Shown: positions 29,457 to 38,321 of the stretch, piece after piece
How positions within the stretch are numbered: the first letter of the stretch is position 1
How the letters are laid out: each line of letters opens with the position of its first letter
NCBI GenBank assembly: GCA_002733715.2
Contig: NVWQ02000053.1
Location: 1-64,000, forward strand
Direction of reading: 5' to 3'
DNA length: 64,000 bases
Origin: Methylophaga sp.
GTDB lineage: Bacteria > Pseudomonadota > Gammaproteobacteria > Nitrosococcales > Methylophagaceae
The notes under the pieces: model-generated
What the model was told of the DNA's origin: nothing
The model's input: only the letters and a program-made list of their open reading frames with translations
Databases searched by the model: none
Program-made: the position numbers and the translations under genes

Positions 29457-30044
29457 GAAATTTGTAAATGCATAAAATGCGCGATACATACCCCACATAA
29501 AAGCGGTATAAGATAATAAACCCAAACCTATGCATACAAGGTTTATGTAAAAACCCCATTTTTGAGCTTTTAGACTTTCACTGTCATATAACCACTGGCT
29601 TAAATATGTAAAGCCAGACGTTATAGTCATTGCTAACACTCCTAAAACAAAGGGAAATAATGCATTAGAAAAAACAACTACTGATTCGGGTTTTATTTTT
29701 GTAAGATGCCCGATGAATGCTAACAATGCAACAGATGCGCCGCCATTCATTAAAAGAGATGAACGAATTGCATTTTGTCCGGAAGTTATTACTGAGCGGA
29801 ACATCTCAAGTTTGGATTCGTGATAGTTTTTATTTTGTTCTATATGAAGTTGTAAGTCAGCTTTGTATTTTTCAAGATCTGCTTCTGTTAGAGATGTTGA
29901 AGGTGAGCTACCTACATCATCTAAATAAGCAATCAGATTGTCACAGTAAATAGCTGCTGTACCATTTTTTTTAATATCCTGGATGGTTTCTTTTAATTGA
30001 GTAGCAAATTTTTGGGCACTCATTGATTTTTCCTTTTCGTATAA
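29380..30044 (-). mobile_element. Solitary integron-type gene cassette
   Basis: The 665-base unit runs from the T after G in GTTATAC (core at 30045-30039, minus strand) to the G of the attC R' core at 29380. It contains one gene with a 20-base leader, a good ribosome site and a stop codon inside the attC, which is the standard cassette plan. No second attC, integrase gene or recognisable attI flanks it, so it looks like a single cassette inserted at a secondary site between pdxH and lolD. Confidence 0.7.
29451..30023 (-). CDS. Cassette-encoded hypothetical membrane protein
   Basis: I do not recognise the family. The ATG at 30023 is preceded by AGGA with 7-base spacing and gives 190 residues; a longer frame starts beyond the cassette boundary and is unlikely. 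Residues 1-85 are soluble, charged and helical (LEKYKADLQLHIEQNKNYHE near 50), followed by three membrane segments at about 88-108, 115-142 and 157-179 and a short tail. Cytoplasmic helices plus C-terminal membrane helices are common in cassette proteins of unknown function. Its terminal TAA is part of the attC. Confidence 0.8.
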   Translation of the reverse strand: MSAQKFATQLKETIQDIKKNGTAAIYCDNLIAYLDDVGSSPSTSLTEADLEKYKADLQLHIEQNKNYHESKLEMFRSVITSGQNAIRSSLLMNGGASVALLAFIGHLTKIKPESVVVFSNALFPFVLGVLAMTITSGFTYLSQWLYDSESLKAQKWGFYINLVCIGLGLLSYTAFMWGMYRAFYAFTNFV

Positions 30045-30154
30045 CTTGTTATTAGTGGAAAGAGTGTTTCCCAGCAACTCTTAAAAATATGCGGACTATA
30101 TTGCCTAGTAATAGGATAATCAAGCGAAAACACGGCATCAACTGATTATGACGA

Positions 30155-30841
30155 TTATGTTTCTTTACTTAATTTGCCATCAATTAAGGTAAGTACTGTA
30201 TCCATCTGTGCCGCAAGGTTTACATCATGAGTAACAATCACTAATGCCGTACCCAGTGATTCATTTAACTCAAGAATTAAATCAAAAATAGCACTGGCGG
30301 TGCGGTGATCTAAATTGCCGGTGGGCTCGTCGGCTAATAAACAATCCGGTTTGGTGATTAATGCACGGGCTAATGCAGCACGTTGGCGTTCGCCGCCTGA
30401 TAGTTCACTGGGTTTGTGAATCAGTCTATGACCCAAGCCCACCTTTTTTAATAGATCTTCAGCTTGTTGTTCAGCTTGTTTGGGTTCCATGCCTCCAATA
30501 ATAAGCGGAATAGCTACATTTTCAACAGCAGAAAATTCAGGCAATAAATGATGAAATTGATAGACAAAGCCTAAGCTTTGATTTCGTAATTTGCTCAGTG
30601 CATTAACCGATAGCGAGTTAATATCTTGGCCATGAATTTCTACGTTACCGCTTGTTGGCTCATCTAGGCCGCCAAGCAAATGTAGCAGGGTGCTTTTACC
30701 TGAACCTGAACTACCGACAATGGCTAATCTATCGCCTTTGCTTACGGTTAAGTTAACATCAGTTAGCACCTTAGTATCTAATTCACCATCATGAAAACTT
30801 TTGGCCAAATGGTTACATTGCAATACGATTGGTTTAGTCAT
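30155..30841 (-). CDS. lolD: Lipoprotein-releasing system ATP-binding protein LolD
   Basis: LolD powers release of outer-membrane lipoproteins from the inner membrane to LolA. The start is the ATG at 30841, giving 228 residues and an 8-base overlap with the upstream lolC-type gene; a longer frame would read far into that gene. Walker A GSSGSGKSTLLHLLGGLDEP, the Q-loop region FVYQFHHLLPEF (a LolD mark), signature LSGGERQRAALARAL, and Walker B LLADEPTGNLDH are all present. Confidence 0.96.
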   Translation of the reverse strand: MTKPIVLQCNHLAKSFHDGELDTKVLTDVNLTVSKGDRLAIVGSSGSGKSTLLHLLGGLDEPTSGNVEIHGQDINSLSVNALSKLRNQSLGFVYQFHHLLPEFSAVENVAIPLIIGGMEPKQAEQQAEDLLKKVGLGHRLIHKPSELSGGERQRAALARALITKPDCLLADEPTGNLDHRTASAIFDLILELNESLGTALVIVTHDVNLAAQMDTVLTLIDGKLSKET

Positions 30842-32087
30842 AGCGTAATGCCTCGGCAGGACGGATTTTAGATGCACGCCATGATGGGTAGATAGTCGAT
30901 AGAATGGATAATACGAATGAAACGACACCGATAATAATCACATCATTCTGTCGTAAGTCAGAGGGTAATTCGCTAATGTAATACACTTGCGGCGGCAGGA
31001 ATTGATAGCCTAGCAAACCTTCTAAGCCTGCAATAAGTGTGGGCACATTGAGTGCGATAGTGACACCTGCAATGATCCCTATCAGCGTGCCAAACACCCC
31101 GATCAATGTGCCTTGCACCATAAAGATTGTCATAATATCGCGTGGTTTCATGCCGAGGGTGCGTAAGATGGCGATATCCGATTGTTTGTCTGTCACCATC
31201 ATAATTAAGGTGGAAACAATATTAAAGGCGGCCACCGCTACGATCAGTAATAAAATAACAAACATCACCACTTTTTCAGTTTTTAATGCTTTGAAAAAGT
31301 TTTTATATTGATAAGTCCAATCTGAAGCCCGAAAATTGGCTGGCAATGTATTGAGGATATCGAATGAAATCTTACGTGCTTGAAAGACGTCATCTAGCTT
31401 TAAACGTAAGCCCGTTACTTTATTAGGAATACGAAATAATTTGGCGGCATCTTCAATGTTCATAATTGCCAAAGCACTATCATATTCAGACATGCCCACT
31501 TGAAATACACCGACTACATCGAGCCGTTTTAAACGGGGGATAACACCTGCGGGAGTCGGGCTAACATGAGGTGTAATCAATGTGATTTTGTCGCCAGTCG
31601 ATACGCCCATTGCAATGGCGAGCTCTTTGCCTAAAATGATGCCAAAACTACCCGGTTGGAGCGCATCAAAGCGGCCTTGTCCCGGAATAATTTTATCGCC
31701 AATAGTGGAAACACGGCCTTCTAATTTCGGGTCAACACCTCGAATCAATGAACCGCGAACGCGAGTGCCTTGGCTAAGCATGGCTTGACCTTCAACAAAC
31801 GGTGCAGAGTCGAGCAAATGGGGCTGACCTTCAATTTGCGATTGCAATGCTTGCCAGTCTTTCAGTGTGCCATCAGCACCGGTAATAAAGGCGTGTGATG
31901 TCATGCCCAAAATACGTTCGCGTAATTCTTTTTCGAAACCATTCATTACCGATAACACAATGATCAGTGCCATTACGCCTAGCGCAACACCAATCATCGA
32001 GGTTAATGATATGAATGAGATAAAGTGGTTGCGTCGTTTGGCGCGTGTATAACGCAGACCAATTGCGATGCTCAAGGGTTTAAACAT
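30834..32087 (-). CDS. lolC: Lipoprotein-releasing system permease LolC/LolE
   Basis: The protein (417 residues from the ATG at 32087) has an N-terminal membrane helix after RYTRAKRRNHFISFISLTSM, a large periplasmic domain and three C-terminal helices, the MacB/FtsX-type plan. GVALGVMALIIVLSVMNGFE and SDIAILRTLGMKPRDIMTIF are LolC/E signatures. Only one permease gene is present next to lolD, so it may form a homodimer (LolF type) or pair with a copy elsewhere. A longer in-frame start at 32117 lies at the edge of a palindromic repeat and is less likely, though no strong ribosome site is seen for either. Confidence 0.93.
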   Translation of the reverse strand: MFKPLSIAIGLRYTRAKRRNHFISFISLTSMIGVALGVMALIIVLSVMNGFEKELRERILGMTSHAFITGADGTLKDWQALQSQIEGQPHLLDSAPFVEGQAMLSQGTRVRGSLIRGVDPKLEGRVSTIGDKIIPGQGRFDALQPGSFGIILGKELAIAMGVSTGDKITLITPHVSPTPAGVIPRLKRLDVVGVFQVGMSEYDSALAIMNIEDAAKLFRIPNKVTGLRLKLDDVFQARKISFDILNTLPANFRASDWTYQYKNFFKALKTEKVVMFVILLLIVAVAAFNIVSTLIMMVTDKQSDIAILRTLGMKPRDIMTIFMVQGTLIGVFGTLIGIIAGVTIALNVPTLIAGLEGLLGYQFLPPQVYYISELPSDLRQNDVIIIGVVSFVLSILSTIYPSWRASKIRPAEALRYD

Positions 32088-32112
32088 AATATGACTTATA
32101 TTAAAGTTAGTC

Positions 32113-32189
32113 GTCATTCCCGCGAAAGCGGGAATCCATGGGCTGTGATGATGCCACTATCGTTGGATCCCCGCGTACGCGAGGATGAC
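32113..32189. repeat. GTCATTCC-type palindromic intergenic repeat, copy 1
   Basis: The 77-base unit begins GTCATTCCCGCGAAAGCGGG and ends CCGCGTACGCGAGGATGAC. It contains two hairpins head to head, and the outer ends are inverted repeats of each other (GTCATyCyCGCG). It lies between lolC and rpiA, and is the best-conserved of four related units in the window. Confidence 0.75.
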
Positions 32190-32196
32190 AAGACAG

Positions 32197-32859
32197 TTAT
32201 TTTGCGTAAACAGTTTTAGTACCGCTTTCGCTACCTAGCAATAAAACATCAGCAGGGCGTGCAGCAAATAAGCCATTAGTAACAACACCAACAAGTGCGT
32301 TTAATTCTGTTTCTAATTTGATGGCTTCCATGATTGTCCAGCCATGCACATCGATAATAACGTTGCTGTTATCAGTGATAAAGCCCTCACGATAAACAGG
32401 TTGACCACCCATTTTGACGATTTCACGGGCAATGTAGCTGCGTGACATGGGCACAACTTCAACAGGTAGTGGGAATTTACCCAATACATCAACCAATTTG
32501 CTTTCATCCGCAATACAAACAAATTTTTTGCTAGCTGCAGCAATGATCTTTTCGCGAGTTAAAGCGCCACCGCCACCTTTGATTAATTGTAGAAAGTGGT
32601 TAGATTCATCAGCGCCATCCACATAAACAGCAACGCCGCTGACTTCGTTTAAGTCAAATACATGAATGCCATGAGCTTCAAGACGTTTTGTTGAAACGAT
32701 TGAGCTAGAAACTGCGCCTTCAATTTTGTGTTTGATAGTGGCAAGTGCATCAATGAAGTGGTTTACGGTCGAGCCTGTGCCAACACCTACTACACCGTCA
32801 GTATCAATGTGTTCTAGCGCTGCATAGGCAGCTTGTTTTTTCATTTCATCAGCAGTCAT
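32197..32859 (-). CDS. rpiA: Ribose-5-phosphate isomerase A
   Basis: RpiA interconverts ribose 5-phosphate and ribulose 5-phosphate. The 220-residue protein has [15 protein letters not shown] near residue 25, [25 protein letters not shown]-type residues (GADE near 83, then [11 protein letters not shown] near 95), and the C-terminal [19 protein letters not shown]. Its stop codon lies 7 bases from a palindromic repeat, and another repeat lies upstream of its start. Confidence 0.97.
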   Translation of the reverse strand: MTADEMKKQAAYAALEHIDTDGVVGVGTGSTVNHFIDALATIKHKIEGAVSSSIVSTKRLEAHGIHVFDLNEVSGVAVYVDGADESNHFLQLIKGGGGALTREKIIAAASKKFVCIADESKLVDVLGKFPLPVEVVPMSRSYIAREIVKMGGQPVYREGFITDNSNVIIDVHGWTIMEAIKLETELNALVGVVTNGLFAARPADVLLLGSESGTKTVYAK

Positions 32860-32886
32860 TTGATTTTCCTTACTTTGTAAATAAAT

Positions 32887-32961
32887 GTCATTCTCGCATG
32901 TTTTAAGCGGGGATCTATGTTTACTGCTATAGATTCCGGCTCAAAAGACTACCGGAATGAC
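32887..32961. repeat. GTCATTCC-type palindromic intergenic repeat, copy 2
   Basis: A 75-base unit between rpiA and ilvA, from GTCATTCTCGC to CTACCGGAATGAC. Like copy 1 it has GCGGGGATCTATG on the left half and TAGATTCCGG on the right, with inverted terminal GTCATTC/GAATGAC. Confidence 0.7.
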
Positions 32962-33047
32962 GGGTAGGCCTGAATTAAATGTAATCTAATTATAGAGATA
33001 AATGAGCTTCAATGGTAACGTAAAGCCATATTAGATAAAGATTGTTG

Positions 33048-34568
33048 ATGCAGATGTTAAACAAATACGTAGAAAAAATTAAAAATGCACGTGTCTATGA
33101 TGTGGCGATTAAAACGCCATTAGATGAGATGCCGCGGCTTTCCAGACGGTTAAATAATACGGTGTGGTTGAAACGCGAAGATTTACAACCGGTATTTTCG
33201 TTTAAATTACGCGGTGCATATAACCGCATGAGCTATTTAAGTGAAGCAGAACGAGCGCAAGGTGTTGTGACTGCTTCTGCGGGTAATCATGCGCAAGGTG
33301 TTGCACTATCTGCGAAGAAAATGGGTATTTCAGCTTTGATTGTTATGCCCAAAACCACGCCATCAATCAAAGTTGAATCGGTACGGTTGTTGGGTGCTGA
33401 AATAGCATTGCACGGCAATAGTTATGATGATGCTTGTCGCTATGCGCTTGATGTGGCTGAGCAACAAGGGCGAACATTTATTCATCCCTATGATGACGAG
33501 GAAGTGATTGCTGGGCAAGGCACCATTGCAATGGAGATACTGGAGCAACATCATGAACATATTGATGCCATTTTCATTCCTGTCGGTGGCGGTGGTTTAA
33601 TTGCTGGCATGGCTGCGTATATTAAAGCTATGCGCCCCGAGATTAAGGTCATTGGTGTTGAACCGGAAGATGCTGCATGCTTAAAGGCTGCCTTACAAGC
33701 TGATGAGCGAGTGATCTTAGATCAAGTTGGTTTGTTTGCTGATGGCACAGCTGTGCGTCAAGTGGGTGAAGAGCCATTTAGAATTGCACGAGAAACAGTC
33801 GATGCTGTGATCACGGTTACTAGTGATGAGTTGTGTGCTGCGATTATGGATATATTTGATGATACGCGGTCAATTGCCGAGCCATCGGGTGCTTTGGCGG
33901 TCGCGGGTGTTAAAAAATATATAGCAGAAAACAAAATTAGCGATCAGGTTTTTGTTGTGATAGATAGTGGTGCCAATATTAATTTTGATCGTTTGCGACA
34001 TGTAGCTGAAAGGGCAGAGTTAGGTGAACGCCGCGAAGTATTATTTGCTGCAACGATCGATGAAACGCCGGGTAGTTTTCAGCAGTTTTGTCAGTTATTA
34101 GCAGAATATAGTATTACAGAATTTAATTATCGTTATGCCGATAGTGGAGACGCCCATGTTTTTGTTGGCTTACAACTTAGTGGTGGTGATGTTGCTCGTC
34201 AAAATTTGTTTGATAACTTAACGCAAGCAAACTATCAATGGGTTAATTTCAGTGATAATGAAATGGCTAAATTACACGTAAGACATATGGTGGGTGGGCA
34301 TGCACCTCAAGTTGATAATGAACGGTTATATCGTTTTGAGTTCCCAGAGCGGCCGGGTGCCTTATTACGCTTTTTAACCAGAATGGGTGAGCGTTGGAAT
34401 ATCAGCTTATTCCATTATCGTAACCATGGTGCCGCTTATGGTCGCGTATTGGTCGGTGTGCAAATTCCAGAAAATGAAAAAAATGAATTCCAAGGGTTTT
34501 TAGATGCTTTAGGCTATGCCTATTGGGATGAAACAAATAATCTAGCGTATAACTTATTTCTGAAATAA
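33048..34568 (+). CDS. ilvA: Threonine ammonia-lyase, biosynthetic IlvA
   Basis: IlvA deaminates threonine to 2-oxobutyrate, starting isoleucine synthesis. The protein (about 506 residues from the ATG at 33048; ATG at 33054 is also possible, and the TTG codons before it are unlikely) has the PLP lysine in VFSFKLRGAYNRM, SAGNHAQGVALSA, the phosphate loop VGGGGLIAGMAAYI, and the C-terminal ACT-like regulatory halves EFPERPGALLRFL and FAATIDETPGSFQQF. The two regulatory repeats indicate isoleucine/valine feedback control. Length matches E. coli IlvA (514). Confidence 0.96.
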   Translation: MQMLNKYVEKIKNARVYDVAIKTPLDEMPRLSRRLNNTVWLKREDLQPVFSFKLRGAYNRMSYLSEAERAQGVVTASAGNHAQGVALSAKKMGISALIVMPKTTPSIKVESVRLLGAEIALHGNSYDDACRYALDVAEQQGRTFIHPYDDEEVIAGQGTIAMEILEQHHEHIDAIFIPVGGGGLIAGMAAYIKAMRPEIKVIGVEPEDAACLKAALQADERVILDQVGLFADGTAVRQVGEEPFRIARETVDAVITVTSDELCAAIMDIFDDTRSIAEPSGALAVAGVKKYIAENKISDQVFVVIDSGANINFDRLRHVAERAELGERREVLFAATIDETPGSFQQFCQLLAEYSITEFNYRYADSGDAHVFVGLQLSGGDVARQNLFDNLTQANYQWVNFSDNEMAKLHVRHMVGGHAPQVDNERLYRFEFPERPGALLRFLTRMGERWNISLFHYRNHGAAYGRVLVGVQIPENEKNEFQGFLDALGYAYWDETNNLAYNLFLK

Positions 34569-34663
34569 TTTTACTTTGTAATATTCCTATTTCCAAATCG
34601 TCTTCATGTTTAGCGAGTATCAGCCGATAACAGGGTTAATGATATAGACGTTAAGGAGTAATT

Positions 34664-36175
34664 GTGAATACATTGTCAGCAGAGTTTGGTGAATTTATTA
34701 CGGGGGCCATGCAGGTCATGGCAACACTTTTTGTGTTGTCCATAGGGCTGTTAATACTATGGGTGATTGTGGCATATGTCATTGATGTTACTCAAACCAA
34801 TCAAACTATTCGGCGTAATTACCCTGTTGTGGGCCGTTTTCGTTATTTCTTTGAGCATATGGGCGAATTCTTTAGGCAATATTTCTTTGCGATGGATCGT
34901 GAAGAATTACCTTTTAATCGTGCTCAGCGCGCTTGGGCATATCGTGCATCTAAAAATGTAGATAGCACGGTGGCATTTGGTTCAACCGATAATATCAATG
35001 GTCCAGGTCGAGTGATGTTTGTGAATTGTCCTTTTCCTACCTTAGGTGAAGATGCTGTGCCACCACAACCCGTCACTATTGGTGAAGGTTGTCAGCATCC
35101 ATATACTACGGCTTCAATTTTTAATATTTCCGGCATGAGCTATGGTGCGTTATCTAAACCTGCGGTATTAGCATTATCTGCAGGTGCAAAAAAATCGGGT
35201 TGCTGGATGAATACGGGTGAAGGTGGTTTGTCGCCATATCACCTTGAAGGTGGTGCTGATATTGTTTTTCAAATAGGAACAGCTAAAAATGGTGTGCGCG
35301 ATTTAGACGGTAATTTGAATGATGAAAAACTGGCTGAAATTGCAGCGCACAGCGCAGTAAAAATGTTTGAAATAAAAATGAGTCAAGGAGCCAAACCGGG
35401 TAAAGGTGGTATTCTGCCAGGTGAAAAAGTATCGGAAGAAATTGCCAGAATTCGAGGTATCGAAGTAGGACAAGATGCGATTAGCCCGAATCGACATGTC
35501 GATGTCAATAGTTTTGATGATCTGATAGATATGGTCAATCGTGTTAGAAATGTAACAGGTAAACCGACTGGTTTCAAAATGGTGATGGGCTCACCTAAGC
35601 AGATAGACGTGCTTGTAGCAGCACTCAAAAAACGAGGTGTGGATGCCGCGCCAGACTTTATCACTGTTGATGGTGCAGAAGGTGGAACAGGTGCAGCGCC
35701 TATGCCATTGATTGATTCTGTGGGTATGTCATTAAGAGAAAGCCTGCCAGCTCTAGTTGATGCGCTCAATAAATATGGTCTACGTGACAGAATAAAAATC
35801 GTTGCTTCAGGAAAATTAATAACGCCTGCAGCTGTTGCTGCTGCATTATGTACGGGTGCAGATTTCATTACAAGCGCTCGTGGATTTATGTTTGCATTGG
35901 GTTGTATTCAAGCTTTACAGTGCAACAAAAACACCTGTCCAACGGGCATTACAACTCATGATCCAAAACTGCAACACGGTCTACATCCACCCACTAAAGC
36001 GATTAGGGTGACCAGTTACGTGAATAATATGGTGAAAGAAGTCGGTGTTATCGCCCATTCTTGTGGCGTAAAAAGTCCACGGGCTTTAAACCGAGGACAT
36101 GCCAGAATTGTACAAGGTAATGGAACAAGTTTAGGCATGGATGAACTCTTTCCAGATATCCAAGCTGAAAACTAA
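34664..36175 (+). CDS. FMN-binding glutamate synthase family protein
   Basis: A 503-residue protein with an N-terminal membrane segment (about 15-42) followed by the FMN-binding barrel of the glutamate synthase large subunit. MSYGALSKPAVLALSAGAKK near residue 157, EIKMSQGAKPGKGGILPGEK near 238 and DGAEGGTGAAP near 340 match the FMN and 2-oxoglutarate region; the cysteines in CIQALQCNKNTCPTGI near 414 are those that bind the 3Fe-4S cluster in GltB. It lacks the glutaminase and C-terminal domains, so it is a stand-alone archaeal-type/GltB2 homologue whose true reaction is not certain. It starts with GTG at 34664, after AAGGAG, and precedes an antiporter gene by 13 bases. Confidence 0.9.
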   Translation: MNTLSAEFGEFITGAMQVMATLFVLSIGLLILWVIVAYVIDVTQTNQTIRRNYPVVGRFRYFFEHMGEFFRQYFFAMDREELPFNRAQRAWAYRASKNVDSTVAFGSTDNINGPGRVMFVNCPFPTLGEDAVPPQPVTIGEGCQHPYTTASIFNISGMSYGALSKPAVLALSAGAKKSGCWMNTGEGGLSPYHLEGGADIVFQIGTAKNGVRDLDGNLNDEKLAEIAAHSAVKMFEIKMSQGAKPGKGGILPGEKVSEEIARIRGIEVGQDAISPNRHVDVNSFDDLIDMVNRVRNVTGKPTGFKMVMGSPKQIDVLVAALKKRGVDAAPDFITVDGAEGGTGAAPMPLIDSVGMSLRESLPALVDALNKYGLRDRIKIVASGKLITPAAVAAALCTGADFITSARGFMFALGCIQALQCNKNTCPTGITTHDPKLQHGLHPPTKAIRVTSYVNNMVKEVGVIAHSCGVKSPRALNRGHARIVQGNGTSLGMDELFPDIQAEN

Positions 36176-36188
36176 AGAGGAGTAAAAC

Positions 36189-37415
36189 ATGGCTATCAGC
36201 ACAAGCTTGATGTTATTAGCATTAATGTTATTGATTTCGCTATTGTTGAAGCCATTGGCCGAAAAATATACGATTCCATTTGCAGGTTTATTGGTAGCAA
36301 CAGGCTTTGTTGGTAGTGAGCTTGTCATTAATTTTGGTATTGATACCGGTATTCGATACGACTCTTTTCACGATTTAATTTTATTTGTATTTTTACCACT
36401 GTTGATTTTTGAAGCCGCTTTCAAAATGGACATGCAACAGTTACTCAAAAATGGCATCGTTATTTTATTTTTTGCCTTACCTGTTATGTTGCTATCAACT
36501 GCTGTGGCAGCAGTGATGATTTATTATGGTATTGGACATCCTACGGGTTTTCCATGGATCGCCGCATTATTAACAGGTTCACTGTTGGCGGCAACTGATC
36601 CTGTTGCCGTGCTTGAATTAATGCGAAAAGCGGGGGTACCTAAACGTCTATGCATTTTATTAGAAGGTGAAGCATTATTTAATGATGCTACGGCCATTGT
36701 TACTTTTAGTATTTTTCTTTATATTGCTCAACATCCAATGGAAGATATTACTGTTTTTGATGCATCACTTCGCTTTATGGTGGTGTTTTTCGGTGGATCC
36801 ATCATTGGTTTATTTGTTGGCTTTATCTTTTTGTTTCTATCTCGATTATTGCAAGATTACATTCAGCAATCCATTGTTACTTTAATTGCAGCATATTCAT
36901 CTTATTTGCTTGCAGACTCAGTACATGTATCCGGTGTGATGTCAGTATTGGTCGCGGGTATTGTGCTGGGTAGGGTCATTCATCATGATTTTCAAGATCA
37001 TGAAAAATACAGTTTTGTAGATGACTTCTGGTCATTTAATGTCTATGTGTCCGAAGCAATCATGTTCTTGTTAATGGGGGTAACGATTACGATAGGCATG
37101 TTTGAAGATAATTGGTTGGCAATGTTGATTGGTATAGCGGCAGTATTAATTGCTCGTGCAGTAGGAATTTTTGGTGGTGCGCCAGTAATTTCATTATTAC
37201 CAGGTGTTAAGCGAATTTCGATGGGCTATCAGCAAATAATGTTTGTCGGAGGATTGCGAGGAGCGGTTACTTTGGCGTTAGCATTATCACTGCCCTTAGA
37301 ATTAGATTATTGGTGGACAGTGCAATCTATTGCTTTTGGGGTGGTGTTATTTACCTTATTTGTACAAGCACCATTGATTCCGCCTTTATTAAAAAGACTA
37401 AAAGAAGACGAGTAA
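36189..37415 (+). CDS. Cation:proton antiporter, CPA1 (NhaP-like)
   Basis: A 408-residue membrane protein with about twelve helices. LLTGSLLAATDPVAVLELM near residue 125 with its central Asp, followed by EGEALFNDATAIVTF near 159, are the CPA1 ion-binding signatures; FVGGLRGAVTLALALSLPL near 352 is the third. It exchanges Na+ or K+ for H+ across the inner membrane. There is no C-terminal regulatory domain. The ribosome site AGAGGAG lies just before the ATG. Pairing with the glutamate synthase-like gene suggests one transcript, perhaps a salt-stress link between glutamate and ion homeostasis, which is inference only. Confidence 0.92.
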   Translation: MAISTSLMLLALMLLISLLLKPLAEKYTIPFAGLLVATGFVGSELVINFGIDTGIRYDSFHDLILFVFLPLLIFEAAFKMDMQQLLKNGIVILFFALPVMLLSTAVAAVMIYYGIGHPTGFPWIAALLTGSLLAATDPVAVLELMRKAGVPKRLCILLEGEALFNDATAIVTFSIFLYIAQHPMEDITVFDASLRFMVVFFGGSIIGLFVGFIFLFLSRLLQDYIQQSIVTLIAAYSSYLLADSVHVSGVMSVLVAGIVLGRVIHHDFQDHEKYSFVDDFWSFNVYVSEAIMFLLMGVTITIGMFEDNWLAMLIGIAAVLIARAVGIFGGAPVISLLPGVKRISMGYQQIMFVGGLRGAVTLALALSLPLELDYWWTVQSIAFGVVLFTLFVQAPLIPPLLKRLKEDE

Positions 37416-37426
37416 CGGGACTTTCC

Positions 37427-37535
37427 GTCATTGATCCTTCGGTTACTTCGTTTCCGCAGATTTTAAGCGGGAATCCAATGATATTGAATTTCATAGCTGT
37501 CCTATAGATCCTCGATAAAAGATCTCGAGGATGAC
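37427..37535. repeat. GTCATTCC-type palindromic intergenic repeat, copy 3
   Basis: A 109-base unit between the antiporter gene and pgl, starting GTCATTGATCC and ending CTCGAGGATGAC. It contains TTTTAAGCGGGAATCCAATG, close to the middle of copies 1 and 2, and a strong hairpin ATCCTCGATAAAAGATCTCGAGGAT. It is longer and more diverged than copies 1 and 2. Confidence 0.6.
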
Positions 37536-37607
37536 GAGGATTAGTTGTGGTCTTTTAGCTCATCAAGCTTTATCATTTCACTTAGATTACAACTATAAGG
37601 AAAAGAA

Positions 37608-38318
37608 ATGAAAGCCGAACAAAAAATCATGGCTGATGGTGCCAGTTTAATTGAAGCTGCGACTGAGCAATTTGTCGCTTCTGCCCGATCAGCAATCGCA
37701 AAACGTGGTGTATTTCATGTGGCGTTGGCTGGCGGATCTACTCCTAAAGGTTTATATCAAAAACTAGCAACATCACCTTATCTGGAACAAATAGATTGGT
37801 CGCGTGTTCACTTATTCTTTGGTGATGAACGCTGTGTATTGCCAACACATGATGACAGCAACTTTAAAATGGCACGTGAAGCAATGATTGATCATCTGCC
37901 AATTCCCCAGGAAAATGTCCACCGTATGCCAACAGAGTTGGGTGATGCCGCTGACGTGGCAACTAGCTATGCCGCAACAATGGCAGAAGTATTACAAGGT
38001 GAACCACTAGATTTAGTGTTATTAGGCCTAGGCCCAGATGGACACATTGCTTCATTATTCCCAGGCACACCAGCATTAGATGTAACGGACACATTGACCA
38101 CAAGTTTATATGTAGAAAAATTTGATTCATGGCGTGTGACCATGACCTATACCGTTATAAATATAGCAAAACAAGTAATTGTATTTATTGGTGGTGAAGC
38201 AAAAGCACCGATTGTCAAAGATATTACTACCAATGCAGTGGAAGGTTTACCCGTGCAACGTTTAGCACCACAAGGTGAATATTACTGGTTTATGGATAAA
38301 GCGGCGGCTGGCCAGTAA
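37608..38318 (+). CDS. pgl: 6-phosphogluconolactonase
   Basis: Pgl (DevB type) hydrolyses 6-phosphogluconolactone from the Zwf reaction. The 236-residue protein has LAGGSTPKGLYQKLA near residue 39, HLFFGDERCVLPTHDDSNF near 67 and LVLLGLGPDGHIASLFPG near 143. A ribosome site AAGGAAAAG precedes the ATG, and glk begins 3 bases after its stop. zwf, which makes the substrate, is partly present at the right edge of the window rather than adjacent. Confidence 0.96.
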   Translation: MKAEQKIMADGASLIEAATEQFVASARSAIAKRGVFHVALAGGSTPKGLYQKLATSPYLEQIDWSRVHLFFGDERCVLPTHDDSNFKMAREAMIDHLPIPQENVHRMPTELGDAADVATSYAATMAEVLQGEPLDLVLLGLGPDGHIASLFPGTPALDVTDTLTTSLYVEKFDSWRVTMTYTVINIAKQVIVFIGGEAKAPIVKDITTNAVEGLPVQRLAPQGEYYWFMDKAAAGQ

Positions 38319-38321
38319 ATA

